64,000 bases of DNA from JAABVY01 sp964627935 (GCA_964627935.1 CAZVLB010000007.1:1-64000); one strand, 5' to 3'; shown: positions 1-10,388, counted from the first letter of the stretch. A program made the numbers and translations. The notes: a model not told the origin generated them from the letters alone.

Positions 1-3000
1 ATGAAAGGTTACGCTACTTTTTTGTCAATTTCCACAACTTTTGTAATTAACTCTGTGCATTTTGATAGCTGTACTTTCGAAGGAAACAATTATGCAATAA
101 ACGCCAACCCTGGATCAGCAGTTGTATCAAATTCGAGTATCATTAACGGTATTTCAGCAAGCAATGTTGGATCCTATTCTGGTGATGTTAGTTTTATAAA
201 CTGCATAATTGAAAACAATTCTGGTTTACTATTTAATGTAGGCACAGCAACTTCATTACATAATTGTTTGATTCTGAACAATACTGGACAGTTCGCTAAG
301 GGAGTCGGATATGATTGGGGGTCATCATTATTTATTGATAATAGTGCTATAAGTAATAATTATGGTGACTTAAGCGCAACTAGTAATGCTAGTTTTCAGA
401 TATTGAATACAGAAATCTATTTAAATGGCAATCTGTTTAAAACTGGCACAAATTCAAGCGTACTTCTATCCAATTGTGTCATCTATGAAAACAATTCGGT
501 AGTAGAAATTACAGGCGAGTGGATTGATGAGGTATTAATTGAATACTGTACAATTCATGACAATAATGGTTATGGAATAAATGCTGATTCACTGACTATT
601 GGTTCAATCTCCATAAACAATTCTACTTTTACCAATAACTCTCTCGGTGCTATCGCTACCCAGGATTCTGCACTTCCTATTTCAATAGAATGCTCAAACG
701 TCTTCAATAATCCATCTGGTGACTATATTGGGCTCCCCGATCAAACTGGCCTGAACGGTAATATATCCCGGGATCCATTATTCTGTGATCCCGACAATGG
801 CGATTTTCAGCTTGCTTCCAACTCAGCTTGTGCCCCAGCTAATAATAGCTGCAATTTACTGATTGGTGCTCATGGTGTAGGCTGCGATTCAATAATACGA
901 ACAATTTTGGTGCTTCCAGACGGATCAGGTGATGCTGCGACTATTCAGGCAGCAATAGATATGGCATATGATGGCGATACCATACTATTAATGGATGGGA
1001 CCTACACTGGCGATGGCAATAGGGACATATCTCTCTTGGGTAAGGAAATTACGATAATGTCTGCGAATGGCCCCGAGTCTACGATAATTGATGCCCAAGC
1101 GGACGATTCAAACTGGCATCGCGCATTCACATTCATCAGTGGAGAATCTCCATTAACTAAAATAGCCGGAATAAAAATGCTAAATTGCTTCAATATGCCT
1201 GGTACCGCTATTTTGTGTGACTCATCCTCCCCCTCTATTGAGAACTGTATATTTGAGAATCTCTACACTGCCTTCGGGGCAATCGCCTGTTACAACTATT
1301 CTCAGCCAGAAATTGTAGCATGTCAATTCAGATTTAATGTCAATGATGACGAAGGGACCGCCATATCAATAAAGAACTCCTATCCTATTATCGCAAATTG
1401 TGGTTTTGTAAGCAATGAAGGTAGTCGTGGTGGGGCAATTAGCTTATTGGATAACTCTATTGTCAACATGACAAATTGCAACTTTATCAATAATACTGCT
1501 TATAATTATGGAGGGGCTATAGTTTGTGAGAACTCGGCTATTGATATAGACAGCTGTCTTTTTATTGATAACAGCGCTGATATGGGCGGGGTAATCCATT
1601 CTGAGCATTCTTTTATCTCAATAGATGCGTCCACTTTCTGTTTTAATGATGTCTTGGCCTATTATTCTAAGGGATCCGCAATAAACACAAATATTTGCTC
1701 ACTATCAATTACAAATAGCATTCTGGCCTTTAATAGCGACAGCAATTTTATAAATTGCGTGACCGACCTGGATGTTCTGGAACTATCCTGTAATAATATA
1801 TATGGTAACGAAATGGGTGATTGGGTGGGGTGCATTGCGCCATTTCAGAATCTAAATAACAACATATCGCAAGATCCGCTATTCTGCAATTCTGATATAG
1901 ATGATTATGGCCTATCCAATCACTCGCCATGCCTACCGGAAAACAATGATTGTGGAGTACTAATGGGAGCAAGAGGCATGGGCTGTTTCACAACACAGGT
2001 CCTGACCTTTGGTATACATGATGAAGATTCGATACATGTTTTGAACCACAATCCTGTTTTCTCATGGCTAAGTGGTCATGGGCGCGATTTCAATCAAACC
2101 CGTTATGAGATTGCTGTTGGCACCGATAATGACTGGCAGTATGCCGAAATGTGGAATCCCGCACCTTTTAATTCTCCGGACACATCTATAGTTTATGCTG
2201 GGATTACTTTGACTGATGGTGCGACTTATTATGCACGTCTCAGAGTTGGTGATGATACTCTCTGGACTGACTGGGCCGAGACAAGCTTCAGAATGAATTC
2301 AATACCGACAATACCTGTTCCGGAATATCCATTGGATGATAGTTTCACCGATTTGCATCCAATGCTAAGTATACGCACATCAATTGATGCAGAGAATGAT
2401 AGTCTGTTCTATTTCTTCCAGGTTCAGGATGACTCGGGTGCAGTTATTACAACCAGTCCACAGATTCCTCCTCTTGAGGATGCAGCGACCCAATGGCTTT
2501 GTGATGTTGAACTCACCGAAGATCAGCATTACTGGTGGAGAGCAAAGGCAACGGATACATTTGAGGAATCAAACTGGTCAGAATTGGAACCCTTTTATGT
2601 TAATTCTGTCAATACCGCTCCATCGGTGTTTCAGATTGACTATCCCCCGGACACAAGCGGCCAGCCTCTGGATACATTGTTTCCCACATACCATTGGTCA
2701 TCTTCAACTGATCCTGATCCCCTGGATACAGTTGAATACAGCCTGGTCATAGCTCTGGACAGCAATTTTCAGTTCGCAAATACGATAAATGATATAGATA
2801 CCACATTCTATGAAACGCAATCTGCGCTTGAACCGGGAGAGCATTACTGGTGGAAAGTTAAAGCCTATGATGTCAATGGCGGTGAAACCTGGTCGGAAAA
2901 TGTTCGGGATTTCTGGACCATGCTATGTGGAGATGCCAACAACGACAAGAACGTAAATGTCTCAGACGCGGTTCATATAATCAACTTCGTTTTCATCTCC

Positions 3001-3147
3001 GGCACGCCACCCACCCCGTATGATGCAGGAGATGTCAATTGTGATGAACAAGTGAATGTTTCTGATGCCGTCTGGATAATAAACTACGTATTTGCTAACG
3101 GATTCAATCCATGTGATACAGACGGTGATGGGGTGCCGGATTGCTAA
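1..3147 (+). CDS. Secreted beta-helix protein with FN3-like and dockerin domains, 5'-partial
   Basis: The frame is open from base 1, the first residues are already beta-helix and there is no signal peptide, so the true start lies left of the window. Residues 1-665 are a right-handed parallel beta-helix (Asn-rich rungs such as SCTFEGNNYAIN and NCIIENNSG) in two units. Each unit closes with the cap DPLFC...NN.C..LIGA.G.GC (or a variant); the second opens with the DGSGDAATIQAAID start of a pectate-lyase-like helix. Residues about 667-970 are three fibronectin-III/Ig-like segments rich in YYARLRV and HYWWRAKA strands. Residues 972-1048 hold two dockerin-type Ca-binding repeats (CGDANNDKNVNVSDAV, GDVNCDEQVNVSDAVWIINY) and the tail DTDGDGVPDC. 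It is probably an extracellular adhesin or glycan-binding protein; no catalytic residues are evident. A similar protein follows downstream. Confidence 0.85.
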   Translation: MKGYATFLSISTTFVINSVHFDSCTFEGNNYAINANPGSAVVSNSSIINGISASNVGSYSGDVSFINCIIENNSGLLFNVGTATSLHNCLILNNTGQFAKGVGYDWGSSLFIDNSAISNNYGDLSATSNASFQILNTEIYLNGNLFKTGTNSSVLLSNCVIYENNSVVEITGEWIDEVLIEYCTIHDNNGYGINADSLTIGSISINNSTFTNNSLGAIATQDSALPISIECSNVFNNPSGDYIGLPDQTGLNGNISRDPLFCDPDNGDFQLASNSACAPANNSCNLLIGAHGVGCDSIIRTILVLPDGSGDAATIQAAIDMAYDGDTILLMDGTYTGDGNRDISLLGKEITIMSANGPESTIIDAQADDSNWHRAFTFISGESPLTKIAGIKMLNCFNMPGTAILCDSSSPSIENCIFENLYTAFGAIACYNYSQPEIVACQFRFNVNDDEGTAISIKNSYPIIANCGFVSNEGSRGGAISLLDNSIVNMTNCNFINNTAYNYGGAIVCENSAIDIDSCLFIDNSADMGGVIHSEHSFISIDASTFCFNDVLAYYSKGSAINTNICSLSITNSILAFNSDSNFINCVTDLDVLELSCNNIYGNEMGDWVGCIAPFQNLNNNISQDPLFCNSDIDDYGLSNHSPCLPENNDCGVLMGARGMGCFTTQVLTFGIHDEDSIHVLNHNPVFSWLSGHGRDFNQTRYEIAVGTDNDWQYAEMWNPAPFNSPDTSIVYAGITLTDGATYYARLRVGDDTLWTDWAETSFRMNSIPTIPVPEYPLDDSFTDLHPMLSIRTSIDAENDSLFYFFQVQDDSGAVITTSPQIPPLEDAATQWLCDVELTEDQHYWWRAKATDTFEESNWSELEPFYVNSVNTAPSVFQIDYPPDTSGQPLDTLFPTYHWSSSTDPDPLDTVEYSLVIALDSNFQFANTINDIDTTFYETQSALEPGEHYWWKVKAYDVNGGETWSENVRDFWTMLCGDANNDKNVNVSDAVHIINFVFISGTPPTPYDAGDVNCDEQVNVSDAVWIINYVFANGFNPCDTDGDGVPDC

Positions 3148-3264
3148 TGGAGTGTTATTGCCCATTTGATCGAATAGATGGTCGATTTAATGCCGATACC
3201 ATGAAACGTATTGAAAACAATATCTATTTTATTGCCTTTATCATAAATTGGAATTGGAGGATAT

Positions 3265-4467
3265 ATGAAGTGCTCTTTATGTTTTGCCATAGTCATAATG
3301 ATGGTTCAAATATGTAATGCTGTGACAATAAAAGTCCCTAATCATCAGCCCACCATTCAGGCCGGAATAGATGCCGCAGCCAATGGAGATACTATATTAG
3401 TAGCACACGGCACATATACGGGAGAAGGCAACAGAGATTTAGTGACATATGGGAAAAATATTTTGTTGAAATCTGAACATGGATATATGTACACAATTAT
3501 AGATTGTGAAGGTACGGAAGCGGATCCACATCGTGGCATCAATTTTATTCATGGTGAAGATAGTAGTTTTATCTTTGATGGCTTCACGATTGTGGGCGGG
3601 CATGCCCCGGAGGATGCCACACGCGGAGCTTGCGGCGGTGCAGTACTTTGCGAGTTTTCTTCACCACAAATTCTAAACTGCAAGTTCTACGGAAATTCAG
3701 CCAGCAAAGGCGGAGCACTCTATCTATATTATTCCGACACCAAGATTGCTCATACTATTATTGATAGCAATATTGCCTACCATGGCGGAGGAGTAAAATC
3801 ATGGATTTCAAACTTTGAAGTTTCATTTTCGCTCTTTACGCGAAATTCTGCAAATTCAGTGGTTGCAGGCGGCGGAGGAATTCATTGTCATAAAGGATCG
3901 CCAAAAATCTTAAACTGTTCATTCCTTTATAATAGCGCAATCTATGGCGGCGGAATTGATTATTTCAGTGTGGATGATGCCGCAATTATTAATTCCATCA
4001 TATATCATAACTATGCCCAAAATGGTTCTGGGATATGGCATGGTAAGGGAATTGCCTGCTGTAATATATATGGAAATATCGGTGGCGAAGGTTCATTTTG
4101 TGATGATTGTATTTCTGTATATCCTGAGTTTTGCGATACTATTTTTGACAATTATTATCTAAAACCGATATCGGAGTGCCTTCCGGACAACAATAGCTGC
4201 GTTGTATTGATGGGCTGTTATGGTGAAGGGTGTTTCAGTCCTAGCTGTGGAGATGTTAACTTTGATTATGTAGTTAATGTCAGCGATGCCGTTTGGATCA
4301 TAAACTATGTTTTTGCAGGCGGCCCTCCTCCTAACCCAATGGATTCTGGTGACGTTAATTGTGGTGGAAGCGTAAATGTCTCCGATGCAGTTTGGATTAT
4401 TAATTATGTTTTTGTAAATGGATTTACGCCTTGTGATATTGATGGTGACGATGTGGAGGATTGCTAA
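3265..4467 (+). CDS. Secreted beta-helix protein with C-terminal dockerin repeats
   Basis: This 400-residue protein starts at an ATG preceded by TTGGAGGATAT, a good ribosome site. Residues 1-19 are a signal peptide (MKCSLCFAIVIMMVQICNA). Residues 20-320 are a parallel beta-helix that begins with the family opener (HQPTIQAGIDAAANGDTILV) and ends with the cap PDNNSCVVLMGCYGEGC. Residues 328-400 are two dockerin repeats (CGDVNFDYVVNVSDAVWIIN, CGGSVNVSDAVWIINYVF) ending in DIDGDDVEDC. It is a shorter paralogue of its upstream neighbour. The lipoprotein gene that follows starts one base after this stop, so the two are probably co-transcribed. Substrate and partner are unknown; the dockerin could bind a cohesin-like partner. 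Confidence 0.88.
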   Translation: MKCSLCFAIVIMMVQICNAVTIKVPNHQPTIQAGIDAAANGDTILVAHGTYTGEGNRDLVTYGKNILLKSEHGYMYTIIDCEGTEADPHRGINFIHGEDSSFIFDGFTIVGGHAPEDATRGACGGAVLCEFSSPQILNCKFYGNSASKGGALYLYYSDTKIAHTIIDSNIAYHGGGVKSWISNFEVSFSLFTRNSANSVVAGGGGIHCHKGSPKILNCSFLYNSAIYGGGIDYFSVDDAAIINSIIYHNYAQNGSGIWHGKGIACCNIYGNIGGEGSFCDDCISVYPEFCDTIFDNYYLKPISECLPDNNSCVVLMGCYGEGCFSPSCGDVNFDYVVNVSDAVWIINYVFAGGPPPNPMDSGDVNCGGSVNVSDAVWIINYVFVNGFTPCDIDGDDVEDC

Positions 4468-4468
4468 A

Positions 4469-5200
4469 ATGAATTTAAAAAAGACCATTATTATCCTGAC
4501 TATAGCCTTGAGTATTTCCATGATTGCTTCATGTGGGGTTTATGTAAAGAAATTATCAAAAGAAAAAGTGTTTATTAGTATGGATCATGTAGTGAAAACA
4601 AATTACACGCTAAATGAACCAATTACGGTATTCACTGGTGAGCGAATGATACAGGTTAAGGACTATTTCGTAGAAAAATATCAAGTGCCGATTATGGCTG
4701 TGGATACTGACTACACGATTAATGAGGTTAGTGGCAAAAAGGGCGATAGATTTAATATCATTGGGACAACAAAAAAGGGCAAACAGTCTTTCTATGTAGT
4801 TAAAGTCCCTGCAAAGGACATATTTTCAGATTATTGGCATGTTTTGGTTTCAGAGGAAGGTAGATTGTATCATAAATATTATGACGATGATAATCATAAA
4901 ATGCTGGGCGAAATAGAATATATGCCTTCTAATTTGAGGTTTATGGAAGTCTATAATGAAGAGATTAAAAGTAGTTCGGGATATATAAACTATGAGATTA
5001 TTTATAGCGGAACTGATGGTAATGCTATAAAGATGTTATTCAGGGAATATACTGCTGATGATCTCATTAGACCCGCTTTTCACCAAGAGTTAATTTACTC
5101 CGCAAGCTCCAATACAATTAGATTCAAAAACCTTAGGATATCAATAGATGACGTGAATAGTGAATCCATCTCTTTCAAAGTAATTGAAGATGGATATTGA
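4469..5200 (+). CDS. Hypothetical lipoprotein
   Basis: The chosen ATG gives MNLKKTIIILTIALSISMIA followed by S-Cys22, a clear type II signal peptide and lipobox, so the 243-residue product should be acylated and membrane-anchored. GTGGAGGA lies 8 bases upstream. An in-frame ATG at 4418 inside the previous gene is rejected because it would bury the signal peptide. The start is one base after the dockerin gene's stop, implying translational coupling. The mature part is charged and mostly beta, with several FIS, YTINEVSG and FYVVKVP strands. I recognise no family. One possibility is an accessory lipoprotein for its exported neighbour, but nothing beyond linkage supports that. Confidence 0.75.
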   Translation: MNLKKTIIILTIALSISMIASCGVYVKKLSKEKVFISMDHVVKTNYTLNEPITVFTGERMIQVKDYFVEKYQVPIMAVDTDYTINEVSGKKGDRFNIIGTTKKGKQSFYVVKVPAKDIFSDYWHVLVSEEGRLYHKYYDDDNHKMLGEIEYMPSNLRFMEVYNEEIKSSSGYINYEIIYSGTDGNAIKMLFREYTADDLIRPAFHQELIYSASSNTIRFKNLRISIDDVNSESISFKVIEDGY

Positions 5201-5215
5201 TGTGGATAGTAGGGT

Positions 5216-5392
5216 ATGAAAAGTAATAATCCTCAGATAATAGTGGATTTTCCTAGACCTACTGATGAACAGCTAAATTCTTTAATCGATCTGCTTGCTG
5301 AAATACTGGCAAAGAAGTATATCAGGGAATTAGATCGAAATAGAAATGAAACAGTCTGCTCAGAGAGGCAGGCGGAATCTGAAAGCAGTTAG
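5216..5392 (+). CDS. Small hypothetical protein (58 aa)
   Basis: The frame runs from ATG 5216 to TAG 5390-5392 and encodes a compact, acidic/basic helical protein: MKSNNPQIIVDFPRPTDEQL, then an amphipathic helix (LIDLLAEILAKKYIREL), then a polar tail. The upstream sequence GTAGGG is a modest ribosome site. The composition (helix with regular Leu/Ile spacing, no low complexity) looks like a real peptide, not chance. It lies 131 bases before another short frame that resembles the start of a DNA methyltransferase. Together they may be the leading edge of a decayed restriction-modification or mobile island. Function unknown. Confidence 0.5.
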   Translation: MKSNNPQIIVDFPRPTDEQLNSLIDLLAEILAKKYIRELDRNRNETVCSERQAESESS

Positions 5393-5523
5393 TATAATTA
5401 GAATTACAATAATAAGAAATACTGTCTTCCTTGATCCCAGTTGTAATTTATTTTTGTTCACAGTATAGATTAATCAAGGTAGATTTCTATAGTATATGGC
5501 ATCTATAGATTTGGGAGGTTACT

Positions 5524-5697
5524 GTGACACCTGGTGGCGCTAGTCGAAAAAGCTCAAGCAAGGGTAATAGAAAAAATAGTAGCAAAACACGTAATATTGA
5601 GCAATATGACCATAAAGATAAGCAGAGGGTAAATAATCCACCTGTGGGGCTGATGGATGAGAAGACTGATGTTGATAAAATAACCATTGTTCCATAA
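5524..5697 (+). pseudogene. N-terminal remnant of a type III-like DNA adenine methyltransferase
   Basis: GTG 5524 follows a strong ribosome site (GGGAGG at 5513-5518) and opens a 57-codon frame ending at TAA 5695-5697. The residues begin with a Ser/Lys-rich leader (TPGGASRKSSSKGNRKNSSK) and continue RNIEQYDHKDKQRVNNPPVG LMDEKTD. From memory, the segment Y.HKDK.R.NNPPVGL..P.TD is the conserved leader of large site-specific (type III-like) DNA methyltransferases. The reading frame stops before any AdoMet-binding or DPPY motif, so what remains is a truncated relic, or a short leader peptide that outlived its gene. The ribosome site is still intact. Identification rests on recall of the family leader and needs a search. 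Confidence 0.5.
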
Positions 5698-5790
5698 GCA
5701 AATGGATTGAATCATACACTTTTTATTACAACCAGATGAGGGCCTCAGTATACGATTTCCGAATCTAAATCATTGTGCAAACATTCATTT

Positions 5791-8700
5791 CTATTTAATC
5801 AATAGCATCTTTCTTGATTCGACAAAGTCACCAACCTTCAGTTGATATAGATAAATTCCTGAGGCCACACGATTGCCATTAGAATCAGTTCCATCCCAGG
5901 TAGCACGATAACGCCCTGCAGGATACTCGTCATCTGCGATTGTAGTAATTTTTTGTCCCAGAACATTATAAATTGATAGTTCTACATGGGATGCCTTAGG
6001 CAGTTCAAACTCGATCCGAGTTTCAGGATTAAAGGGATTTGGATAGTTTGCATAAAGGCAATAAGAAGAAGGTACTTCATAACCCTGGTTTATTTCCTCA
6101 ACTGATGTTACTGAGCAACCCTGATCTAATGCGCCTATGAGTGCTTCACAAGAATTGTTACTGGGCAAGCAAGGAGAATTGCTTGCTAGGCTATAGTCTC
6201 TGTTTTCTTGATCACAAAACAAGGGATCCAATGCAAAGTTACTGTCTTCCCCCGTCCAATTCATCACATCGCAGCAACTGATATTGAGTACCGCATTTTC
6301 ATTTACAATCTCAGCAGTATTATCTGATGTATTATTCCAAAGAATACAATTTGCTATATATGCTTCACCCTCTCCAAATGACAGTCCCCCGATCGCAATA
6401 CTCTCCTCTCTCTGAATATTATCTGCAATGGTGTTGTTCGTAATTAAAGAATTACAATTTTTAAAATACATAGCAGAATATTCTCCTGAATTCATGTTCC
6501 CATTTCTAATCATTGTGTTATATGTAATTTGCAAATCGGAGTTATAAGAATGAATAACTGCCCCATGTAGTGAGGAATAACCTGTAGATATGTTATCCAT
6601 AAACCTGTTGTTATGAATACTTGCAGATGACTTAGCAAGGAATATTGCTGCACCACTTCCCGCTTTGTTATTTACAAGCATATTGTTTTGAATATATGGA
6701 TTCGATCCCGATCCTGCATAGATGCCACCTCCTTGATCCCTGGCCCGATTGGAATCAATGATATTGCTCATAATTAGAGGATCAGAGTTATCCAGGGATA
6801 TGGCACCTCCATAATTGCCTGAATAATTATTGTAGATGTAATTGCTTGATATTAATGGATTTGAATTAATGCAGTATATTCCAGCACCATATCCGTAAGC
6901 ATACTCCGCCTCATTATCAGTAATAATATTGTTGATTATTTTAATATCTGAATTAGTGCAATAAATGCCACCGCCTTCATCGGCCCTGCCATTTTTAATT
7001 GTCAGACCATTTAGTATTGCGCTACTATCGCAATTCGACACAGTAAATACGGAGCCACCTTTTCCAGATTGGACTATGGTATTAAGTATATCAGCAGAAT
7101 CATTGCTGTAAATGAAATTAGATGTAAGTATAACTTCATGTGGGCCGATAGATACGTTTTCTGAATAGTTGCCAGGCAATACAATAATTGTGTCTGATTT
7201 ATGCGTGTTGTTGTATGCATGCTGAATTGTGCCATATGGATACTCCTGGCTTCCATCGCCATCTTCATCATTACCTGCATTAGAAACGTACCATATGCGA
7301 CCTATTTCACATTCAGGATGTGTTGAAAAGAACAAGCCAATATCCTTTCTAGTACCATCAATATCAACAGAATCTGGATGACCAGCGTCAATACATGGCG
7401 ATTGCAGGCATATATCAAGACCAATACATAAATCATAAAACAGAGGATCATCAGAAATATTTCCCTCACCACTCCATTCATCATCTATATTGCAGTATGA
7501 TAATTGAGGAACTGGATCATTCTCTGAATACACTTCTAAGTCATCGGGCATATTATTGGAGATGATTGAATTCAGAGCATTGAATTCTGTTCTTGATAAA
7601 TATATTCCACCTCCATAATCGCCATTTAAATAGACGACATTATTTCCCGCAATGGTAGAAGATGAAATGTTAACCTCGCTCCAGCGTCCACAATATAATC
7701 CTCCACCGTAATATAATGCAGTATTATTGAACAAACCCAGTTCATCAATTGATATATTAGCTTCATCTACATATATCCCAGCCCCCTGTTCTGATGTATT
7801 ACCATAAATAAGGCAATTTGAAAAATCGACATTTGAATTATAGGCAGAGACTCCCCCTCCGCGATAAACCGCACTATTATCAAAAATTCTCAATTTTGTC
7901 AGTATCGCATTACTGCTTCTAATACAAATCCCTCCACCATAAGAATATTCTTCTGGGGCAACATTATTGTAAATCCTACACCCCTCTAGGTAGAGATTTG
8001 AATGGCTACAGCTTAATCCCGCTCCCTCCTCTGCCAGACCATTTATTAATGAAAATCCTGAGATCTCCGAATTATAATCGCTATAACGTATTCTAATTGC
8101 ATTGCCTTGAGAATTGCCATCAATTATTGTTGAGATTATATCACTACTGTCTTTGCTAAAATAATAGTGTGAGAATAAAGATATATTTTTGTCCATCATT
8201 TCGATATTTTCTACATATAGACCGGTATCCACAATAATTGTATCAGAGTAGTGGGCCAAATCAACCGCCATTTGAATAGTTTTTAGGGGATTTGCTTCTG
8301 TTCCACTTCCCAGTGAATCATTTCCTTCAGGTGACACATACCACACGCTACCTAGATTGCAAAGTGGATGATTTTCAAAATAAATGCCCATATCTGATCT
8401 TGAACCGTCTGGATCATTTATTGACGGATCTCCTGCGTCTATACATATCGATTCTGAGCAAAGATTAAAGTCATAATTATCAGGAGTAATAAAATATGGA
8501 GGGTTTGAAATATTTCCTGCTCCTTCCCATCCATATTGTATGTTACTATATTCAACAACTAAACTGTCGGAGTGGAATACTTTAATGCATTCAGTACTAT
8601 AGTTGCCCCATACTATTGAGTTTCTAATGGTGCATATTCCCGAATAGGAAATGTTTATTGGATGCATTGGTCCATTACGACTAATAGTATTGCCTAATAA

Positions 8701-10200
8701 CTCAAAGGATGATCCATCATAGCAGTTTATTGCATGACCGTTTGTATGTGCTTGATTAAATGCGATTAGATTATTGATGCTTTTCATCGTTGAATGATTA
8801 TCAATATGGATTGCACTTCCATTGTAATCCCCTTCATTTTTGAGTATTTTGGAATCCGTGATTACAAGGTTCGAGCCCCATAGTTTCAATCCCCCGGCTC
8901 CATCACTAGAATAATTATTGGTTATAACATTATTATGAATACCAATTTCTGTATTTATGCAATTTATACCTGCCGCCTCATATTCTATATCTGTGTATCC
9001 GTTTCGAAACATAAATCCAATAAGCTTTGATGTTGTGTCACAATCAACAATTCTGACCACGCAATTTTCAGAGCTTCCATCTATCACAGTAGTCTGAATA
9101 TACATTGAGTCTAGATTCTCTATATAATTCGAGGTTAGTACAACATTTTTTCCAAACAGCCGAATTGATTCAAAATAGATGCCAGAATCAACTAAGATTG
9201 TGTCTCCTGTATATGCATAGTCAATTGCATACTGTATTGATTTAAAAGGAGCTTCACTGGTGCCATTTCCAGTTAGATCACTACCGGTTTTAGACACATA
9301 CCACTTATTTCCCAACGTACACTCAGGATGGCTGGCAAAGTATAAACCAATGTCTAAGCGACTGCCATCTGGATCTGTCATGGAAGGATCGCCATTATCT
9401 ATACAAGGTGATTCTGAGCAAACATTTGGGTTTATATGTGGCATCTCCATAAATAGAGGATCTTGATCGATATTGCTATTGCCACTCCATTCACCTGGTA
9501 TAATTGAGTATGATACCTCGTTATAACTCCCAGAAATTGCAGGGAATTTAGTGGCATAATTGCCCCATATAATCGAATTTTTAATTGAAAGACTATCTCC
9601 AGAGGATGCGAGACCGCCACCACTAAAATCAGCAGTATTGTAGTAAAATATGCAGCTTTGGAAAGCAATAGAAGACCTTTCCTGATAAATTCCTCCACCA
9701 CTCCGGATTGCATGATTGTTAACAAATAGACAGTTACCTATATTCGCTGTTGTTCTATTGAAATATATCGCTCCACCGTATTGGGCCGTATTATTAAGGA
9801 AAATGCAATCACGAAAAGAGAGTGTTGAGTAATCAATATAAACTGCACCTCCATTATCATAATCCTTGCCGTGAGAAAATGTAAATCCAATTATGGATAG
9901 CATACTGTCTTCACATTGCTCAATAAACAGGATTTGATTTAACGAATCGCCATCTAAGATAGTGTTAGAAATATCATCCCTGTTATTGCTCAAGAGATAA
10001 TTTGAAGCCAATACTATATTTTTATCAATAATATTCAACTGTTCAGAATATATACCTGGCAGGATTATTATTGTATCATTCTCAATTGAACCATCTATTG
10101 CCGACTGAATCGTCGATGAGTCGCTGGGCACATATATTATTGTTGCATAAGCACAATTATACAAAGCTAATAGTATTATTAATAATAGCAATTTTCTCAA
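5791..10200 (-). CDS. Giant secreted four-module beta-helix protein with FlgD-like sorting domain
   Basis: This 1469-residue protein starts at TTG (10198-10200) with GGGAGGATTACT directly upstream. Residues 1-19 are a signal peptide. Four homologous beta-helix modules follow in tandem. Modules 2-4 each open with WYVS..G.D..G.GT...P...IQ.A and modules 1-3 close with C..SPCID.G.P...D.DG.R.DIG..F..HPEC. The last helix instead ends with the cap DPLFC...SPCLPSNNSCEALIGALDQGC. Residues about 1385-1469 are the FlgD-like C-terminal sorting domain (NYPNPFNPETRIEFELP, GQKITTIADDEYPAGRYRA, ending SRKMLLIK). It is a likely outer-surface adhesin or glycan-binding protein; I see no catalytic triad. Module-level duplication within one gene indicates growth by unequal exchange. 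Confidence 0.88.
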   Translation of the reverse strand: MRKLLLLIILLALYNCAYATIIYVPSDSSTIQSAIDGSIENDTIIILPGIYSEQLNIIDKNIVLASNYLLSNNRDDISNTILDGDSLNQILFIEQCEDSMLSIIGFTFSHGKDYDNGGAVYIDYSTLSFRDCIFLNNTAQYGGAIYFNRTTANIGNCLFVNNHAIRSGGGIYQERSSIAFQSCIFYYNTADFSGGGLASSGDSLSIKNSIIWGNYATKFPAISGSYNEVSYSIIPGEWSGNSNIDQDPLFMEMPHINPNVCSESPCIDNGDPSMTDPDGSRLDIGLYFASHPECTLGNKWYVSKTGSDLTGNGTSEAPFKSIQYAIDYAYTGDTILVDSGIYFESIRLFGKNVVLTSNYIENLDSMYIQTTVIDGSSENCVVRIVDCDTTSKLIGFMFRNGYTDIEYEAAGINCINTEIGIHNNVITNNYSSDGAGGLKLWGSNLVITDSKILKNEGDYNGSAIHIDNHSTMKSINNLIAFNQAHTNGHAINCYDGSSFELLGNTISRNGPMHPINISYSGICTIRNSIVWGNYSTECIKVFHSDSLVVEYSNIQYGWEGAGNISNPPYFITPDNYDFNLCSESICIDAGDPSINDPDGSRSDMGIYFENHPLCNLGSVWYVSPEGNDSLGSGTEANPLKTIQMAVDLAHYSDTIIVDTGLYVENIEMMDKNISLFSHYYFSKDSSDIISTIIDGNSQGNAIRIRYSDYNSEISGFSLINGLAEEGAGLSCSHSNLYLEGCRIYNNVAPEEYSYGGGICIRSSNAILTKLRIFDNSAVYRGGGVSAYNSNVDFSNCLIYGNTSEQGAGIYVDEANISIDELGLFNNTALYYGGGLYCGRWSEVNISSSTIAGNNVVYLNGDYGGGIYLSRTEFNALNSIISNNMPDDLEVYSENDPVPQLSYCNIDDEWSGEGNISDDPLFYDLCIGLDICLQSPCIDAGHPDSVDIDGTRKDIGLFFSTHPECEIGRIWYVSNAGNDEDGDGSQEYPYGTIQHAYNNTHKSDTIIVLPGNYSENVSIGPHEVILTSNFIYSNDSADILNTIVQSGKGGSVFTVSNCDSSAILNGLTIKNGRADEGGGIYCTNSDIKIINNIITDNEAEYAYGYGAGIYCINSNPLISSNYIYNNYSGNYGGAISLDNSDPLIMSNIIDSNRARDQGGGIYAGSGSNPYIQNNMLVNNKAGSGAAIFLAKSSASIHNNRFMDNISTGYSSLHGAVIHSYNSDLQITYNTMIRNGNMNSGEYSAMYFKNCNSLITNNTIADNIQREESIAIGGLSFGEGEAYIANCILWNNTSDNTAEIVNENAVLNISCCDVMNWTGEDSNFALDPLFCDQENRDYSLASNSPCLPSNNSCEALIGALDQGCSVTSVEEINQGYEVPSSYCLYANYPNPFNPETRIEFELPKASHVELSIYNVLGQKITTIADDEYPAGRYRATWDGTDSNGNRVASGIYLYQLKVGDFVESRKMLLIK

Positions 10201-10310
10201 AGTAATCCTCCCTCATCGTATATCCTGCGATAGATAAACACTGGCAATACGGTCACAGCTAAATAGATGATTTGTACTGAGAGTTTATCATTTTATTTTA
10301 TCTTTTGAAG

Positions 10311-10334
10311 GCCGGTGGCATTTCTGCCACCGGC
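10311..10334. terminator. Perfect 10-bp hairpin between two convergently spaced surface-protein genes
   Basis: GCCGGTGGCA and TGCCACCGGC pair perfectly around a TTTC loop. It sits 55 bases past the stop of the minus-strand LamG gene (10389), the place expected for its terminator. It lacks a clean U tract on either strand, so it may be a Rho-assisted terminator, an mRNA-stabilising hairpin or a dispersed palindromic element. Confidence 0.45.
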
Positions 10335-10388
10335 TTATGCTCTATCCTCTTTTATTGTGGGTTAGTTCCCACTTTTATAGTCGATACC

